A stretch of DNA of 64,000 nt from Palleniella intestinalis (lineage in GTDB: Bacteria; Bacteroidota; Bacteroidia; Bacteroidales; Bacteroidaceae), in contig NZ_JABKKG010000004.1 in the NCBI RefSeq assembly GCF_013166595.1, positions 1 through 64,000 on the forward strand. The letters run 5' to 3'. Below are positions 1 through 10,909 of the stretch, piece by piece. The number at the start of each line of letters is the position of its first letter. The first letter of the stretch is position 1. The notes under the pieces are model-generated. The model searched no databases, was not told where the DNA came from, and saw only the letters and a list, made by a program, of their open reading frames with translations. The position numbers and the translations under genes were made by a program.

Positions 1-17
1 GTGTCCTCGCTGCTCCA

Positions 18-1548
<1,531 letters not shown>

Positions 1549-1810
1549 GAATATCTTTTTCCACACCCTTATATATAACATAAGGTGGGAGAATTGTCTG
1601 AATCCAGGGCTGAAGGAGAATTACTCTTTCATCAAAGTCCCTCACAAAAAGGAGGGATTGACGGTTTCTTTCTTGTACCCTGACTTTCATTGTACCCTTC
1701 GTTCAGAAGGGCGAAAGTCGCTTCTCTTGTACTACTTGTCTGTATTGCAAATCTTTCAAAGAACTGCTTTCTCAGCTGCCTCACAGGGAGGCGTTTTTCA
1801 AAAGCGAGTG

Positions 1811-1841
1811 CAAAGGTATAGCTTTTTTGCCAATCTCGCAA
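1811..1841 (-). promoter_or_regulatory. Promoter of the rRNA operon
   Basis: Read on the minus strand, TTG (1839-1841) is followed after 20 bases by TACCTTTG (1811-1818), matching the Bacteroidetes sigma-ABfr consensus TTTG / TAnnTTTG. Transcription would start near 1804, giving a leader of about 255 bases before 16S. Confidence 0.7.
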
Positions 1842-2150
1842 GAATTCCGAGGGATTTTTTGCAGAAAAAGGCAATTTTTGCGCCTTTCGTTGATTTAAAT
1901 TAATGAATACGGAGGGGCACACATTATAATATATTATAGAGGAAGGGTATATTGATACAGCATGATACAACGGGAGGAAGCATGAAAAAGCATGAGGTGG
2001 AGGGGAAAAATGGAGTGGGAAAACATGAAGAAAATGCATGGAAACGGGACAACAGGAAAAAATGGAGTGTGGAAATGTGGAGCGTGGGATGACATGAAGG
2101 GGCATGTGACATAATCAGTGGTTTTCCTGATGATTCTCTTTCAATGGACA

Positions 2151-2236
2151 AAAGGTTATGGCAGGCATTGTGAAAGGTAACATTTGGCACCACAAAAGGT
2201 TACACTTCACATTGCAAAAGAACACCTTTTATAACA
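2151..2236. repeat. GGTAACC-type intergenic repeat, copy 1
   Basis: A cluster of short direct and inverted words: AAAGGTTA, GTGAAAGGTAACA, CAAAAGGTTACAC and GCAAAAG. The same words recur at 22728-22813, 35171-35250, 46194-46279 and 59576-59665, always between genes. Function unknown. Confidence 0.6.
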
Positions 2237-2368
2237 CACTGAAATACAAAGAATTACAACAACAAAAAGCTATTTGAAGACAAACATCCGAAATACAGCT
2301 GTCCTTCTCCTTCCAACATCTTTTTGCAAAATAGCGGAAAGTGAGATTTTGGAAAATCCTGACATAGC

Positions 2369-2411
2369 AAGAGTGACCTCCCGACAAGCGGAAAGCCACT
2401 CTTGTTTTTTC
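2369..2411 (+). terminator. Terminator-like hairpin with no recognised gene upstream
   Basis: CAAGAGTG and CACTCTTG form an 8-bp stem with a long loop, followed on the plus strand by GTTTTTTC. The T-run is on the plus strand while the flanking genes are on the minus strand, so it would end a plus-strand transcript not otherwise seen. It may instead be an imperfect terminator for the esterase/lyase gene. Confidence 0.35.
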
Positions 2412-2466
2412 AATCAGTATGATTCATGAAGCAAGTATGACATGCTTTCAGAAAGCAAGCACCTTA

Positions 2467-5400
2467 TCACATTGCTGTCTTAAGGATGCGCGGACAGATG
2501 CCCTTGGCGTCCACACGGATGAGAATCACGCCGTTGGCAGCCTGCCCTCCTACTGAAGAGAGGTGGACAGAAGGTGCGGTTATCCTCATGGAAGAGAGGA
2601 GACGGCCGTCGAGAGAGAAGACTGCCACTGTGCCGCCGACAGCGTTCTCGCCTACGTGGACGGTGCGTGTGGCACGGTCGTAGCTGACGGTTGTGCCCTC
2701 CATTGTCACGCCGGCGATGCCTGTGGTGAAATGGTTGTCCATGGTCTCGCCCATAAGGGAGTTGAGGTAGACCTCAAGGGCTGTGTAGCCGTCGTCGTTG
2801 ACAGAGTTCTGGTCTGCCACGTTAGGGTTCAGTCCGTTGGCCTTCTCCCACTCGTCAGGCATGCCGTCGCCGTCGGTGTCGACAGGGACAACATAGTCTG
2901 TAGGATAGGCAAGGAAGCCCTCACACTGGCGTTCGTTGTCGATGCGTCCCCTTGTTCCGTACTTCGCTGTGCCGTTGAGCACCTCGTCAAGGATGCGAAG
3001 TTCAACCTTGTCCTTGTTCACGCAGCCGACATTCTTCTTCACAACGATGGTGTTGTAAGCCTCCTCGGCTGTCTCGATGTTCTCAAGCATGTAGTTTACA
3101 GGGATATAGCGTCCCTCGCCGCCTGCCGCCGTGTAGCGGTAGTAAGGATATTTCGGTGTGATGCGCTCGTCGACGCGAATCTGTGCGAGGCTGTAGTGTT
3201 CTGCCTCCATACCCTTCCAGTTGTCGGCTGTGGCAGCCGCGCTGGCTGTAGCGACATTGCCGTTGACGAACCATTTTGCAGGGCCGTGGGATGTCGCTCC
3301 GCTGCGTGCATAGCTGGAGTTCACGAACGCTACGGATGATTGGTTGGACAGAGGGCCTGCCTTGTAGTAGTTGTTCATGAAGTTACATTCATGGCGTGAG
3401 TTGACAATCTCATCTGGATTGTCAGGGTCTGTGATTGGCTTTGTCACCTCTGCAGTGTTCTCGCCGCCATAGCATCCGCCCTTGCTGCCGTAGTTGTAGT
3501 TGACATTGTTGACATACTCCATGAAGACGACATAGTCCTCGCCACGTGCGCCGTTGATGCGCGGGCTGCGGCTGTTGTTGTGGGCAAGGAGGTTATGGTG
3601 GTAGGTTGCCGGTGAGCCGCCCCACTGTGAGCCATAGCCACGTGCGCCTTTCTTATGTCCTGCATCATACAGTCCTTCGTGTACCATGGTGTTCTGCACG
3701 GTAAGGAAATGAGAGTCCTGAGTGTTCATGTTCTCCTCTACCGACCATCCCACGGTGCAGTGGTCAAAGATGTAGTTGGCACAGTTCTCTGTTGCCACGG
3801 CACCCTCTTCAACTACTGAGCCGGAAGCGTCGTTCTGGCCGATGCGGAAGCGTACATTCCTTATGATAAAGTTCTGTGAGCCTCCGAAGTTCATCTTGTT
3901 GTGAGTGATGACGATACCCTCACCCGGAGCTGTCTGTCCTGCGAGAGTCCAGTCGTTGCGCTTCACGCGCATGTCGCTGACAAGTTTTATCTCGCCCGAT
4001 ACGGCGAAGACGATTGTTATAGGTTCTTCCGGATGCTGCTTGAAAGCCCAGCGCAGCGTGCCTTCCGTTGCGCCGTCCTTGTCGTCGGCAAGGCTTGTCA
4101 CCTTGACAACCTTTCCGCCACGGCCGCCGGAGGTGTATTTGCCGAAGCCCTCTGCTGTCGGGAACGCCAGCATCTTTGACGGGTCGGCAACCTTCTTTGC
4201 CACGCTTGTCACGCCGTGGCGTGAGATAGCCTTCACGGTGTAGTTGGCATTGTCATCATCCTCGATGGTGATTGTCGGTTCGGTGAGGATGCCTGCAAAC
4301 TTGCCGTCCTTATATAGGATGTAGCCCACGGTCATCTTGTCGCCCTGCCATGTTATGCTGCCGTCCTCGAGAGTGAAGCCGGTAGGAGCGGCAGCACCTT
4401 TAAGGATTCTTTCGTAGTCAAAAGGAATGTCGCCTTTGAGCTGTTCGAATATGTATTTCGGGAAAAGGCATTCTGCCACTTCGGCGTCTGTTGCCTGATG
4501 TGACCATGCCACACGCTTTGAGACATCGGCAAGTGAGCCGTCAGCGTTCTTATTCTTGTATTCAACGTATGTGCACTGTCCATTGGCTCCGACGTTGTTC
4601 CAGTCGGTCCATCCTGCCGGCTTGATGTGGTTGCCAAGCGTACAGTTCATGAACACTGTGCCGGCCTTCTCCTTCCATGGGCGTCCGAGAACGTAGGAGG
4701 CAGCTGCCGTGCCGTCCTCAGCGGTGATGTTACAGTTGTTGAAGAAGAGTCCGAGATAGAGCGGTGACACGCTCAATGACGGGCATAGGCGGGATGTGAT
4801 GTTTGCAAAGGCATCACCAGCTGCCGTGACATAGCCGTTGCCGCCCTTCAGGCAGCGGATTTCGCAGTTTTCGAACCATTCCAGACCGCTGTCATAGATG
4901 AAGTCTGTCGCACCGATGATTGTGCAGTCGGTGAAGTAGCCGCGTGCGCCGCCATTAGCCTTGTAGGTGTCCTGATAGCCGCTCAGGATGCAGTTCTTGA
5001 AGATGTGCGCATCGCCATGAGTGTACAATGCCTCTGCCTGTCCGTGGTTTCCGCTGGTGTTGCGGATGGTGATGTTCTCGGCATAGAAGCGTTCGGTGAA
5101 CACGTTCAGGGCGGCACAGTCGTTGAATGTGGCGTTGCCGCTGCCGCGTGACACTGACGATGTGAGGATTGTAGTCTCCTTGTCCTCGCCTATAAGGCTT
5201 ATGAACTTGTTCTTTGATGTCTTTGTGCCGGAATAGATGTTCTCGTCATAGACGCCCGGACGGACATAGATTATTCCGCGTCGTCCTTCGCCGACAGCGT
5301 CGATGGCTGCCTGAATGGTGGTGAAGTCGCCGCTGCCGTCCTGTGCCACGGTGAAGATTGTGACAGGGGCGTTGGCGTCAGGAGCGGTGTCAACATAGTC

Positions 5401-6453
5401 GTCGCCGGAGTCCACACCGAAGATTGAGAGGTCGGTCAGTTCGCCCGGGTCGGAGATTCTGTTGTCACGGGCATACTGTGCCTGCTCGGCGGTAATTTCG
5501 TTGCCGAAGATTTGGATTTTGTGCAGGCGCGGTGCCTGATACCATTCATGTTCATTGGAAGAGTTTTGGAAAATAGCCTCACCATTAAGTGTTTGATATG
5601 GGTTGCCAAGTGTCTCTCCATCCCACACTCTCCAACGTATGGATACATCCTCCTGATTGATGATGTTCTCCATGAAATAGCCTTGGTCAGAAAATGGTGT
5701 AAAACCATAGTCAATACGGTCGGAACCCATTGATGTAAGCACTTTCCAACGTTTCTGTGTCTTGGAACGATATTCCACTTTTATGCCTCTGCCGGCAGAA
5801 GTGCCTGACCAAGACCATTGTATGCGCTCCACGTATGGGATATGGTCAATCTCCACCCATCCGAGCCATTGTTTCTTGGCAGTAAGGTCTGCGCCAGCAG
5901 TGTTCTTCGTGCGACACATCTGCACGAAACCTGCCTCGCCATGAGTAGGCTTATTGTTGCTGTCATAGGTGACATTATCCTCAAGCATGACCTTATGCCC
6001 TTCCATTGTCCAATTATTAGGGAAGCCCTTGTTAGCTCCTGCAGGCTGCTGTTCATCATAGATGCGTCCCATGGCAGCGGTGGTTCCTGCCAGTCCGTTG
6101 TACGATTTCTTTGTGGCAAAGGTGCAGTTGTGGAATACGACAGGGTATTTGACTTCCGTGCCACCATTGGCAGGTGTTTCAAGTACGGCATTGACATATC
6201 CGCCGTATTTCTTAGCCTTGCTGTCCACGTACTCCGGGCAGTCTACGGCATATTTGCCCTGCCATGTGTCAGGCCATGTGTCGTCGTTGAAGTTGATGTC
6301 AATCACCTTCTTGTAAGCAGAGCTGTTGCTCCACTTTTCCACGACGCAGTCGGGGTCGTATGTCCCGTCTGCCTTCAGTGTCTGCGCGCCTGCCACATTC
6401 GCTACAAGCAACGCTGCCACTGCTGCGATGATTTGTTTGAAATAGATTCTCAT
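2467..6453 (-). CDS. Secreted pectin methylesterase / pectate lyase fusion
   Basis: This 1328-residue exported protein joins two pectin-degrading activities. After a signal peptide (cut near VAGAQ) comes an N-terminal region of about 330 residues with no clear family. A pectinesterase domain (CE8, about 360-690) follows with GYQDTY, GATDFIYD and LGRPW, which supply the catalytic aspartates and arginine. A PL1-type pectate lyase domain (about 765-1110) carries AGQTAPGEGI, FDHCTVGW and SRSPRI with the expected catalytic arginine. Near the C terminus DTDGDGMPDEWE is a calcium-binding thrombospondin-3-like stretch, then a short beta-rich tail resembling type IX sorting domains. Demethylation by CE8 would prepare homogalacturonan for the linked lyase. 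A promoter lies 97-128 bases upstream. Exact domain edges are estimates. Confidence 0.92.
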   Translation of the reverse strand: MRIYFKQIIAAVAALLVANVAGAQTLKADGTYDPDCVVEKWSNSSAYKKVIDINFNDDTWPDTWQGKYAVDCPEYVDSKAKKYGGYVNAVLETPANGGTEVKYPVVFHNCTFATKKSYNGLAGTTAAMGRIYDEQQPAGANKGFPNNWTMEGHKVMLEDNVTYDSNNKPTHGEAGFVQMCRTKNTAGADLTAKKQWLGWVEIDHIPYVERIQWSWSGTSAGRGIKVEYRSKTQKRWKVLTSMGSDRIDYGFTPFSDQGYFMENIINQEDVSIRWRVWDGETLGNPYQTLNGEAIFQNSSNEHEWYQAPRLHKIQIFGNEITAEQAQYARDNRISDPGELTDLSIFGVDSGDDYVDTAPDANAPVTIFTVAQDGSGDFTTIQAAIDAVGEGRRGIIYVRPGVYDENIYSGTKTSKNKFISLIGEDKETTILTSSVSRGSGNATFNDCAALNVFTERFYAENITIRNTSGNHGQAEALYTHGDAHIFKNCILSGYQDTYKANGGARGYFTDCTIIGATDFIYDSGLEWFENCEIRCLKGGNGYVTAAGDAFANITSRLCPSLSVSPLYLGLFFNNCNITAEDGTAAASYVLGRPWKEKAGTVFMNCTLGNHIKPAGWTDWNNVGANGQCTYVEYKNKNADGSLADVSKRVAWSHQATDAEVAECLFPKYIFEQLKGDIPFDYERILKGAAAPTGFTLEDGSITWQGDKMTVGYILYKDGKFAGILTEPTITIEDDDNANYTVKAISRHGVTSVAKKVADPSKMLAFPTAEGFGKYTSGGRGGKVVKVTSLADDKDGATEGTLRWAFKQHPEEPITIVFAVSGEIKLVSDMRVKRNDWTLAGQTAPGEGIVITHNKMNFGGSQNFIIRNVRFRIGQNDASGSVVEEGAVATENCANYIFDHCTVGWSVEENMNTQDSHFLTVQNTMVHEGLYDAGHKKGARGYGSQWGGSPATYHHNLLAHNNSRSPRINGARGEDYVVFMEYVNNVNYNYGSKGGCYGGENTAEVTKPITDPDNPDEIVNSRHECNFMNNYYKAGPLSNQSSVAFVNSSYARSGATSHGPAKWFVNGNVATASAAATADNWKGMEAEHYSLAQIRVDERITPKYPYYRYTAAGGEGRYIPVNYMLENIETAEEAYNTIVVKKNVGCVNKDKVELRILDEVLNGTAKYGTRGRIDNERQCEGFLAYPTDYVVPVDTDGDGMPDEWEKANGLNPNVADQNSVNDDGYTALEVYLNSLMGETMDNHFTTGIAGVTMEGTTVSYDRATRTVHVGENAVGGTVAVFSLDGRLLSSMRITAPSVHLSSVGGQAANGVILIRVDAKGICPRILKTAM

Positions 6454-6549
6454 GTATGGTTAGTATTGGTTTTATTTTTATAGTTTTCTTCTGCAAAGAT
6501 AATGCATACAGAATTTGTTCATGTATGCTGAGGTGCAGCTTATCTTATG

Positions 6550-6581
6550 CAAAGATACTGATTTTCTTTCATATAGCCAAA
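6550..6581 (-). promoter_or_regulatory. Promoter of the esterase/lyase gene
   Basis: On the minus strand TTTG (6578-6581), a 20-base spacer and TATCTTTG (6550-6557) match the Bacteroidetes consensus exactly. A second -7-like TATCTTTG at 6494-6501 lacks a -33 partner. The leader would be about 90 bases. Confidence 0.7.
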
Positions 6582-6698
6582 CAAAAGAGAAAAATATTGG
6601 AGGAATACTACTCAAAGACACCAAAGACAGATTCATTGGATAAAATCAGCATCAGTCCGCATTAGGCAAAGCTCACTGCATATTCATGCGACCTGCCT

Positions 6699-7982
6699 TC
6701 ATGGTTTCAGCTCAAGATTCTTTACCCGCATGGCGATTTCCTTTTCCACCTTCTCTGTCCATAGCTCTCCGACACCGGCTCTATGAGCATAATCCGCATA
6801 ATGCGAAACAATACTTGCCGCTTTTTTCAGGAATGGTTCAGCTGCTTTGACACTGTACTTCCGCGCTGTTTCCAGCAAATCCTCAGCCGTTATATCTTCC
6901 GTTTTGTCGTTTATAGTCATGCTATGGCGGTTGACATAATACGGAGCATCCACATCAATGGCAAATGTATAGTCGTATGCCGGAGCTATATGCCACTTCC
7001 CGTCATCAGCCATCATGAAACTGAAATTCTTGTTATGGTCATCCACATTCCCTCCAAGCACATTCATTACCATAAGGCGAAACAACTGTTGGAATTCAGC
7101 CGGAGGCACACCAATACGGCAAGCCACATCAAACAGGTCATCATAGGAATCGGACGAAGGATTCATTGCCGCCAATGTCTGCACATGAACCTTTCTGCCA
7201 CCCCTACGGTCAAAACGTTCTGTCAGGAAATGTGTCGCCGTTCCGCATTCAAGCAAGCGGCTCGGCATCATGTTCACCCCGGCATCCACAGCCATCAGAT
7301 AATAACTATACTCTATTCGGGTAGTAGGTATTTTAATATGCTCATCGAACTTGACAATCATGGGGGTGTAGCCCTCATAAGGGGCATCAACCTGACCGGA
7401 AAAGCATTGTCCTTCTTCCAAATTAACATTTACCACAGCCTTTGGGCGTCTTCCACCGGCAGACGTGCCAACTTTGAACAGGCTCTCTATCATCAAATCG
7501 TCCGACATGGTGGCATGAAATGCCCCCACCTGCTCCAAAGCCCGTTGCGCCAGTTTATGCAAGTCGGCAATCTCCACACGGAATGGAGTCTCCATTTCTT
7601 CGGCTGTTGGGGGAACAAACTCTAAAGCACCCATACCGCGCCGTCCAATGTAAGCGAGACGGTCGAGTGCAGAAAGATCCCTTGGGCGAATGCGGTGCGC
7701 CTTTGCCCATTCGTTAAACACTGTATTTCCCCAATGGTCTGGCAACGAATCGGCTATGAACGATGGCAAACCGCCGAAAACTCTTTCCTCTTCCGGATAG
7801 ACAGGCAGACCATGCTGTGCAGCAGCCCCACTTATGGAGGCACGTAGCGGCGCAATGTCGTAACCACCTGACACATACTCTCGGTCGAAATAAAAGCAGG
7901 CTTTGCTCTTGTGGTTTTCACGGCTTGCAACAAGTGTCCCTACCTTTTTGCCCCATAACATCACATCCAAATTTTCTATCAT
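6699..7982 (-). CDS. hipA: HipA-family serine/threonine kinase toxin
   Basis: The 427-residue protein is a full-length HipA-type kinase, the toxin of a type II toxin-antitoxin pair. The N-terminal couple_hipB-like domain (about 1-105) begins IENLDVMLWGKKVG. The kinase part has the glycine-rich loop VGTSAGGRRPKAVV (near 170) and the catalytic GGNVDDHNKNFSF (near 310), both diagnostic. E. coli HipA phosphorylates glutamyl-tRNA synthetase and causes persistence; the target here is unknown. It overlaps the upstream antitoxin gene by 4 bases, so translation is probably coupled. Nothing looks broken. It is a single full-length gene rather than the split HipS/HipT arrangement. Confidence 0.93.
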   Translation of the reverse strand: MIENLDVMLWGKKVGTLVASRENHKSKACFYFDREYVSGGYDIAPLRASISGAAAQHGLPVYPEEERVFGGLPSFIADSLPDHWGNTVFNEWAKAHRIRPRDLSALDRLAYIGRRGMGALEFVPPTAEEMETPFRVEIADLHKLAQRALEQVGAFHATMSDDLMIESLFKVGTSAGGRRPKAVVNVNLEEGQCFSGQVDAPYEGYTPMIVKFDEHIKIPTTRIEYSYYLMAVDAGVNMMPSRLLECGTATHFLTERFDRRGGRKVHVQTLAAMNPSSDSYDDLFDVACRIGVPPAEFQQLFRLMVMNVLGGNVDDHNKNFSFMMADDGKWHIAPAYDYTFAIDVDAPYYVNRHSMTINDKTEDITAEDLLETARKYSVKAAEPFLKKAASIVSHYADYAHRAGVGELWTEKVEKEIAMRVKNLELKP

Positions 7983-8290
7983 GGCTTGTTCCTCCTCACT
8001 CTTTTAGGTATCAGCTTTTCTATTTTCTGAAGAGCCATCGGCGGCATAGGCAGTTCCGGCATAACCTCCTCTATACGACGCTCCAACCCAAGGACACGCA
8101 ACAGCGAAATATAATTATTCAATGTCAGATTAAGATTCACGCCCTGCTCGAAATGGCTTATGGTCGCCTGCCCTACACCCGACTGTTCCGCCAGTTCCTT
8201 TTGACTCATACGTGCCGCCAATCTGTAATCCTTCAGTCGCTTCGCCAAAAGCAACAAAATATCGTTGTTCGTAGTGTATTTCTTTTTCAT
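7979..8290 (-). CDS. hipB: HipB-like helix-turn-helix antitoxin
   Basis: This 103-residue protein has an XRE-type helix-turn-helix at about residues 15-70 (DYRLAARMSQKELAEQSGVG, then QATISHFEQG) and a basic C-terminal tail (IPKRVRRNKP). It precedes hipA and overlaps it by 4 bases, the usual antitoxin-toxin order, and would bind both HipA and the operon promoter. A -7-like TATCTTTG lies at 8317-8324, 27 bases before the start. No matching -33 box was seen, as expected if a regulator is involved. Confidence 0.9.
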   Translation of the reverse strand: MKKKYTTNNDILLLLAKRLKDYRLAARMSQKELAEQSGVGQATISHFEQGVNLNLTLNNYISLLRVLGLERRIEEVMPELPMPPMALQKIEKLIPKRVRRNKP

Positions 8291-8465
8291 ACAATTAATA
8301 TATTACCAATTATCTGCAAAGATACAAATAATTATCCATATATTGATACACTTTCCTCTTTTTGTTGACCATGATTGAAAAAAATAGTGGTATGATATGA
8401 CTCGAAGATATAGTCAAACAAAATTGATTTGTGAAAACACTCATGCCTTATTGTAAACATTTCCA

Positions 8466-8744
8466 TGCAAAGTGTGGCAGAGCCACAACCCTTACGGGAA
8501 ACGTCCCCGATAAGCCAAACGAGCAGAGCGAAACTTGTTTCAGCTATGCCGTGGCGAGGGGAGGTAGAGCGAAGCTCAACCACCTCCGGCTTTAGCCGTG
8601 AGGACTGTAAAGCAACTCAAACGCTGTGTGGTGGAACCACACTCCTTTATGCAGAACACACAGACGGCACGAACCTCAAAAATCCACTTCATACGCTTGT
8701 GCGAAGATGAACCATAAAGGAGTGTGGCGCTGCCACACTTTGCA
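8466..8744. repeat. Structured intergenic element with 22-bp inverted ends
   Basis: The ends 8466-8487 and 8723-8744 are inverted copies of 22 bases with one mismatch, and each end is itself a small hairpin (TGTGGC-GCCACA type). Inside, CCACACTCCTTTATG (8636-8650) pairs perfectly with 8713-8727, and GTGTGGTGGAACCACAC makes another hairpin. There is no transposase and no sensible coding frame. It could be a MITE-like remnant or a structured RNA. The 8291-9159 gap otherwise holds only the hipB promoter and a terminator. Confidence 0.55.
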
Positions 8745-9074
8745 CGGCAGTTACTGTAAAACATGGAAATTATACAAAAACGCAATTATTGGGTAATTGG
8801 AAAACCATGAGCAATGCGCTTGCATATTTTCCTGTTTGACTCTAAAAAATATTATTATCAGGAAATCTTCTTAATTCGCATGAGGAATATACGTCAAGCC
8901 GATTATTTGACAATTTTGAAAAAATGTGTTTGTTTTTTTTGTTTATTTGATGGAATAAATGTATTTTTGCAGGTGTAAAATAACGGAATAAATGTAATTC
9001 GCCATGCTAAAGCGCAGAATATCAACAGAAATTGAGAATTACCTTAAATCTTCTTCCAACAAAATACTTTTATA

Positions 9075-9106
9075 AAAACAGAGGCACCGCAAATGAGCGG
9101 TGCCTC
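9075..9106 (-). terminator. Terminator of the pectin susCD operon
   Basis: GAGGCACCGC (9081-9090) and GCGGTGCCTC (9097-9106) form a 10-bp stem with a 6-base loop, followed on the minus strand by TGTTTTTAT. It lies 54 bases after the stop of the gene ending at 9160. Confidence 0.85.
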
Positions 9107-9159
9107 CTCTTGATTTATTACTACCAACTAATAACGATTAGTTGATCTCTTATACAAGG

Positions 9160-10815
9160 TTACTTCATCAAGTACTTCTTGCCGTTCTTGATAACGATGC
9201 CCTTGTAGTTCTCGTCAACTACCTGACCAGCGAGATTGTAGATTACGTTGGTTTTGATTGTAGCAGCAGGGTTAGCAACTTCCACATCCTCGATAGCTGT
9301 GCTTGTTCCTGCTGGGATGAAATTGAAACCGTAGAGGCCAATCTGTCCTGTTGGGATGAATACCATGTACTTAGTATTGGCAGCAGCATTGAACTTAACA
9401 CTGCCAAAGAACTGCTTGTTTGGTGCATCAGCAACATGAACCTTATAGTCGTCTGTCATTACGATAGAGCTGAGAGCCTCTGTGTTTGTTCCCCAAACTA
9501 CAGTGTTGTTGTTAAAATAGCCCTGGATAGTGAATGCACTTGGAGCGATTTCTTTTTTGGTAGCCTCATCAACAACCATAAGCTGACAATTGTTACGGTG
9601 AACATAAAGAATCATGTCAAGAACGCCATCAGCCTTTGTTTCAAACTCTACGTAGCTGCCACGAATAGGGAGCTGTTTACAGCCAGCTTCATAGTAAGTC
9701 TCAAGAACACGGTGAGCTGTTCCTTCAGCTGTCTCTTCATCATATTCCTCGTGTGTCAAAGCCGGATTTCCACGTCCCTGGATCTTATGAGTGAAGACGT
9801 CGTCGTAAGCCTGATTGCCACCACCTGTAAGATCAATCCATGTCTTTCCTTCAGCGATATTATCCTCATTAGGAGAAGAGAGGTAAGTCATTGTAATGTT
9901 TTCTGTTGAAGCAGTAATAGTTGCTGATTTGCCGTCAGCAGAAACAACCGGAGTTGTCTTGCCGTCAAAGCCTTCAGCAATAGAAGCAACTGACCATGTC
10001 TCCTTGAGTTCTGGAGTGAAAGTTACATAATGTACATAGCTGTTATTTTTTGACAAGGAAACGATGAGATATGTGTGCTCGCTATCAACGTTACCATTTA
10101 CAATACCATTTTTTGAGCCATCTTTGCTGCTCTCAAAGTTAGTGTATGCTACCCACTTACCCATCTTCAGTGCATTGCCACGAGCAATCTCTGCCTGGTA
10201 TTCCTCCTCAGAAAGATCCTCGTTAGCCTCTGCAGCGTCAAGAATCTTCTGAGCCTCAATCTTGTCTGCTTCGTTGGAAACCTGCCATATACCAATATTT
10301 GTATTATTATTGCCACGTGAAGCTGTAGCAGTAAGTATGCCTGCTTTTGTCACATTTACAACAATAGCGCCCTGTCCGGCTGCATTGAAATTTGTTTTTG
10401 GAGCAGAATAGTCGATAATTTCTGTACCGTCAAGAACGTTCTTATTGATAGAGCTGCCTACAATGGCAAGATAGTTAATGTTGTCATTGAATGTCTGTGC
10501 TGCAGTGACATCTGCACCCCATGTTGAATCATAAACACGCATCTCACCATTGTCACCCTGACCCTGTGCTGCGAGTGTAATCTCATCATCAGCATAAAGA
10601 GTCTCACCTGTGGTGTAGAAGAAATTTGCGCCACCCCAGCAACGGTTTGCATCGAAAGCCTTAACTGCTGTCTCCATGTCAGTAGCTGACATTTGCGAAG
10701 CATAGACGCGTGTCGCAGCATCGCCAGAAATCTTTTGGTAGAGCTGTGGCATCTGTGCCATAGCCGTTGTAGCAAGTCCTAAGGCTGCTACAAATGAAAG
10801 TAAAGTTTTCTTCAT
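9160..10815 (-). CDS. Secreted protein of unknown function in the pectin locus
   Basis: I do not recognise a family for this 551-residue protein. It has a clear signal peptide (cut after ALGLATTAMAQ) and no lipobox cysteine, so it is probably secreted or surface-attached rather than a SusE/F lipoprotein. The middle is rich in Asn, Thr and Ala and looks beta-stranded. It ends YNLAGQVV...GIVIKNGKKYLMK, the C-terminal tag shared with three other exported proteins here. Its place directly after susC and susD, with a terminator behind it, suggests a glycan-binding or lyase partner. That role is inferred from context only. Confidence 0.8.
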   Translation of the reverse strand: MKKTLLSFVAALGLATTAMAQMPQLYQKISGDAATRVYASQMSATDMETAVKAFDANRCWGGANFFYTTGETLYADDEITLAAQGQGDNGEMRVYDSTWGADVTAAQTFNDNINYLAIVGSSINKNVLDGTEIIDYSAPKTNFNAAGQGAIVVNVTKAGILTATASRGNNNTNIGIWQVSNEADKIEAQKILDAAEANEDLSEEEYQAEIARGNALKMGKWVAYTNFESSKDGSKNGIVNGNVDSEHTYLIVSLSKNNSYVHYVTFTPELKETWSVASIAEGFDGKTTPVVSADGKSATITASTENITMTYLSSPNEDNIAEGKTWIDLTGGGNQAYDDVFTHKIQGRGNPALTHEEYDEETAEGTAHRVLETYYEAGCKQLPIRGSYVEFETKADGVLDMILYVHRNNCQLMVVDEATKKEIAPSAFTIQGYFNNNTVVWGTNTEALSSIVMTDDYKVHVADAPNKQFFGSVKFNAAANTKYMVFIPTGQIGLYGFNFIPAGTSTAIEDVEVANPAATIKTNVIYNLAGQVVDENYKGIVIKNGKKYLMK

Positions 10816-10863
10816 AGTTGAAAAATTAAAATTATTAGTAATTAGTTTTATAAACCCTGGATT

Positions 10864-10896
10864 GAGAGGACGTGCCCGAAAAAGCCACGTCCTCTC
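10864..10896 (-). promoter_or_regulatory. Intercistronic stem-loop after susD
   Basis: GAGAGGACGTG (10864-10874) and CACGTCCTCTC (10886-10896) form a perfect 11-bp stem. There is no U-run next to it, so it is more likely an mRNA-processing or stability hairpin between susD and the next gene than a terminator. Confidence 0.55.
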
Positions 10897-10909
10897 CTGT
10901 TAGTTTTTA

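Larger units (their letters stand above)
1842..2466. other. Intergenic region upstream of rRNA, no gene seen
   Basis: No credible coding frame was found here; the open frames are low-complexity and lack any family signature. The region contains a purine-rich stretch (1940-2100), one copy of the GGTAACC/GGTTACC repeat family (2151-2236) and a terminator-like hairpin (2369-2411). Confidence 0.6.

Noticed and set aside
1632..2193. Two minus-strand frames rich in Phe, Pro, His and Ser
   Set aside because: Low-complexity translation of leader and purine-rich DNA, with no family signature and overlapping the rRNA promoter.
8332..8785. Two minus-strand frames with CGSATL/CGSTTQ words
   Set aside because: The repeated words come from the GTGTGGC inverted repeats of the structured element, not from a protein.
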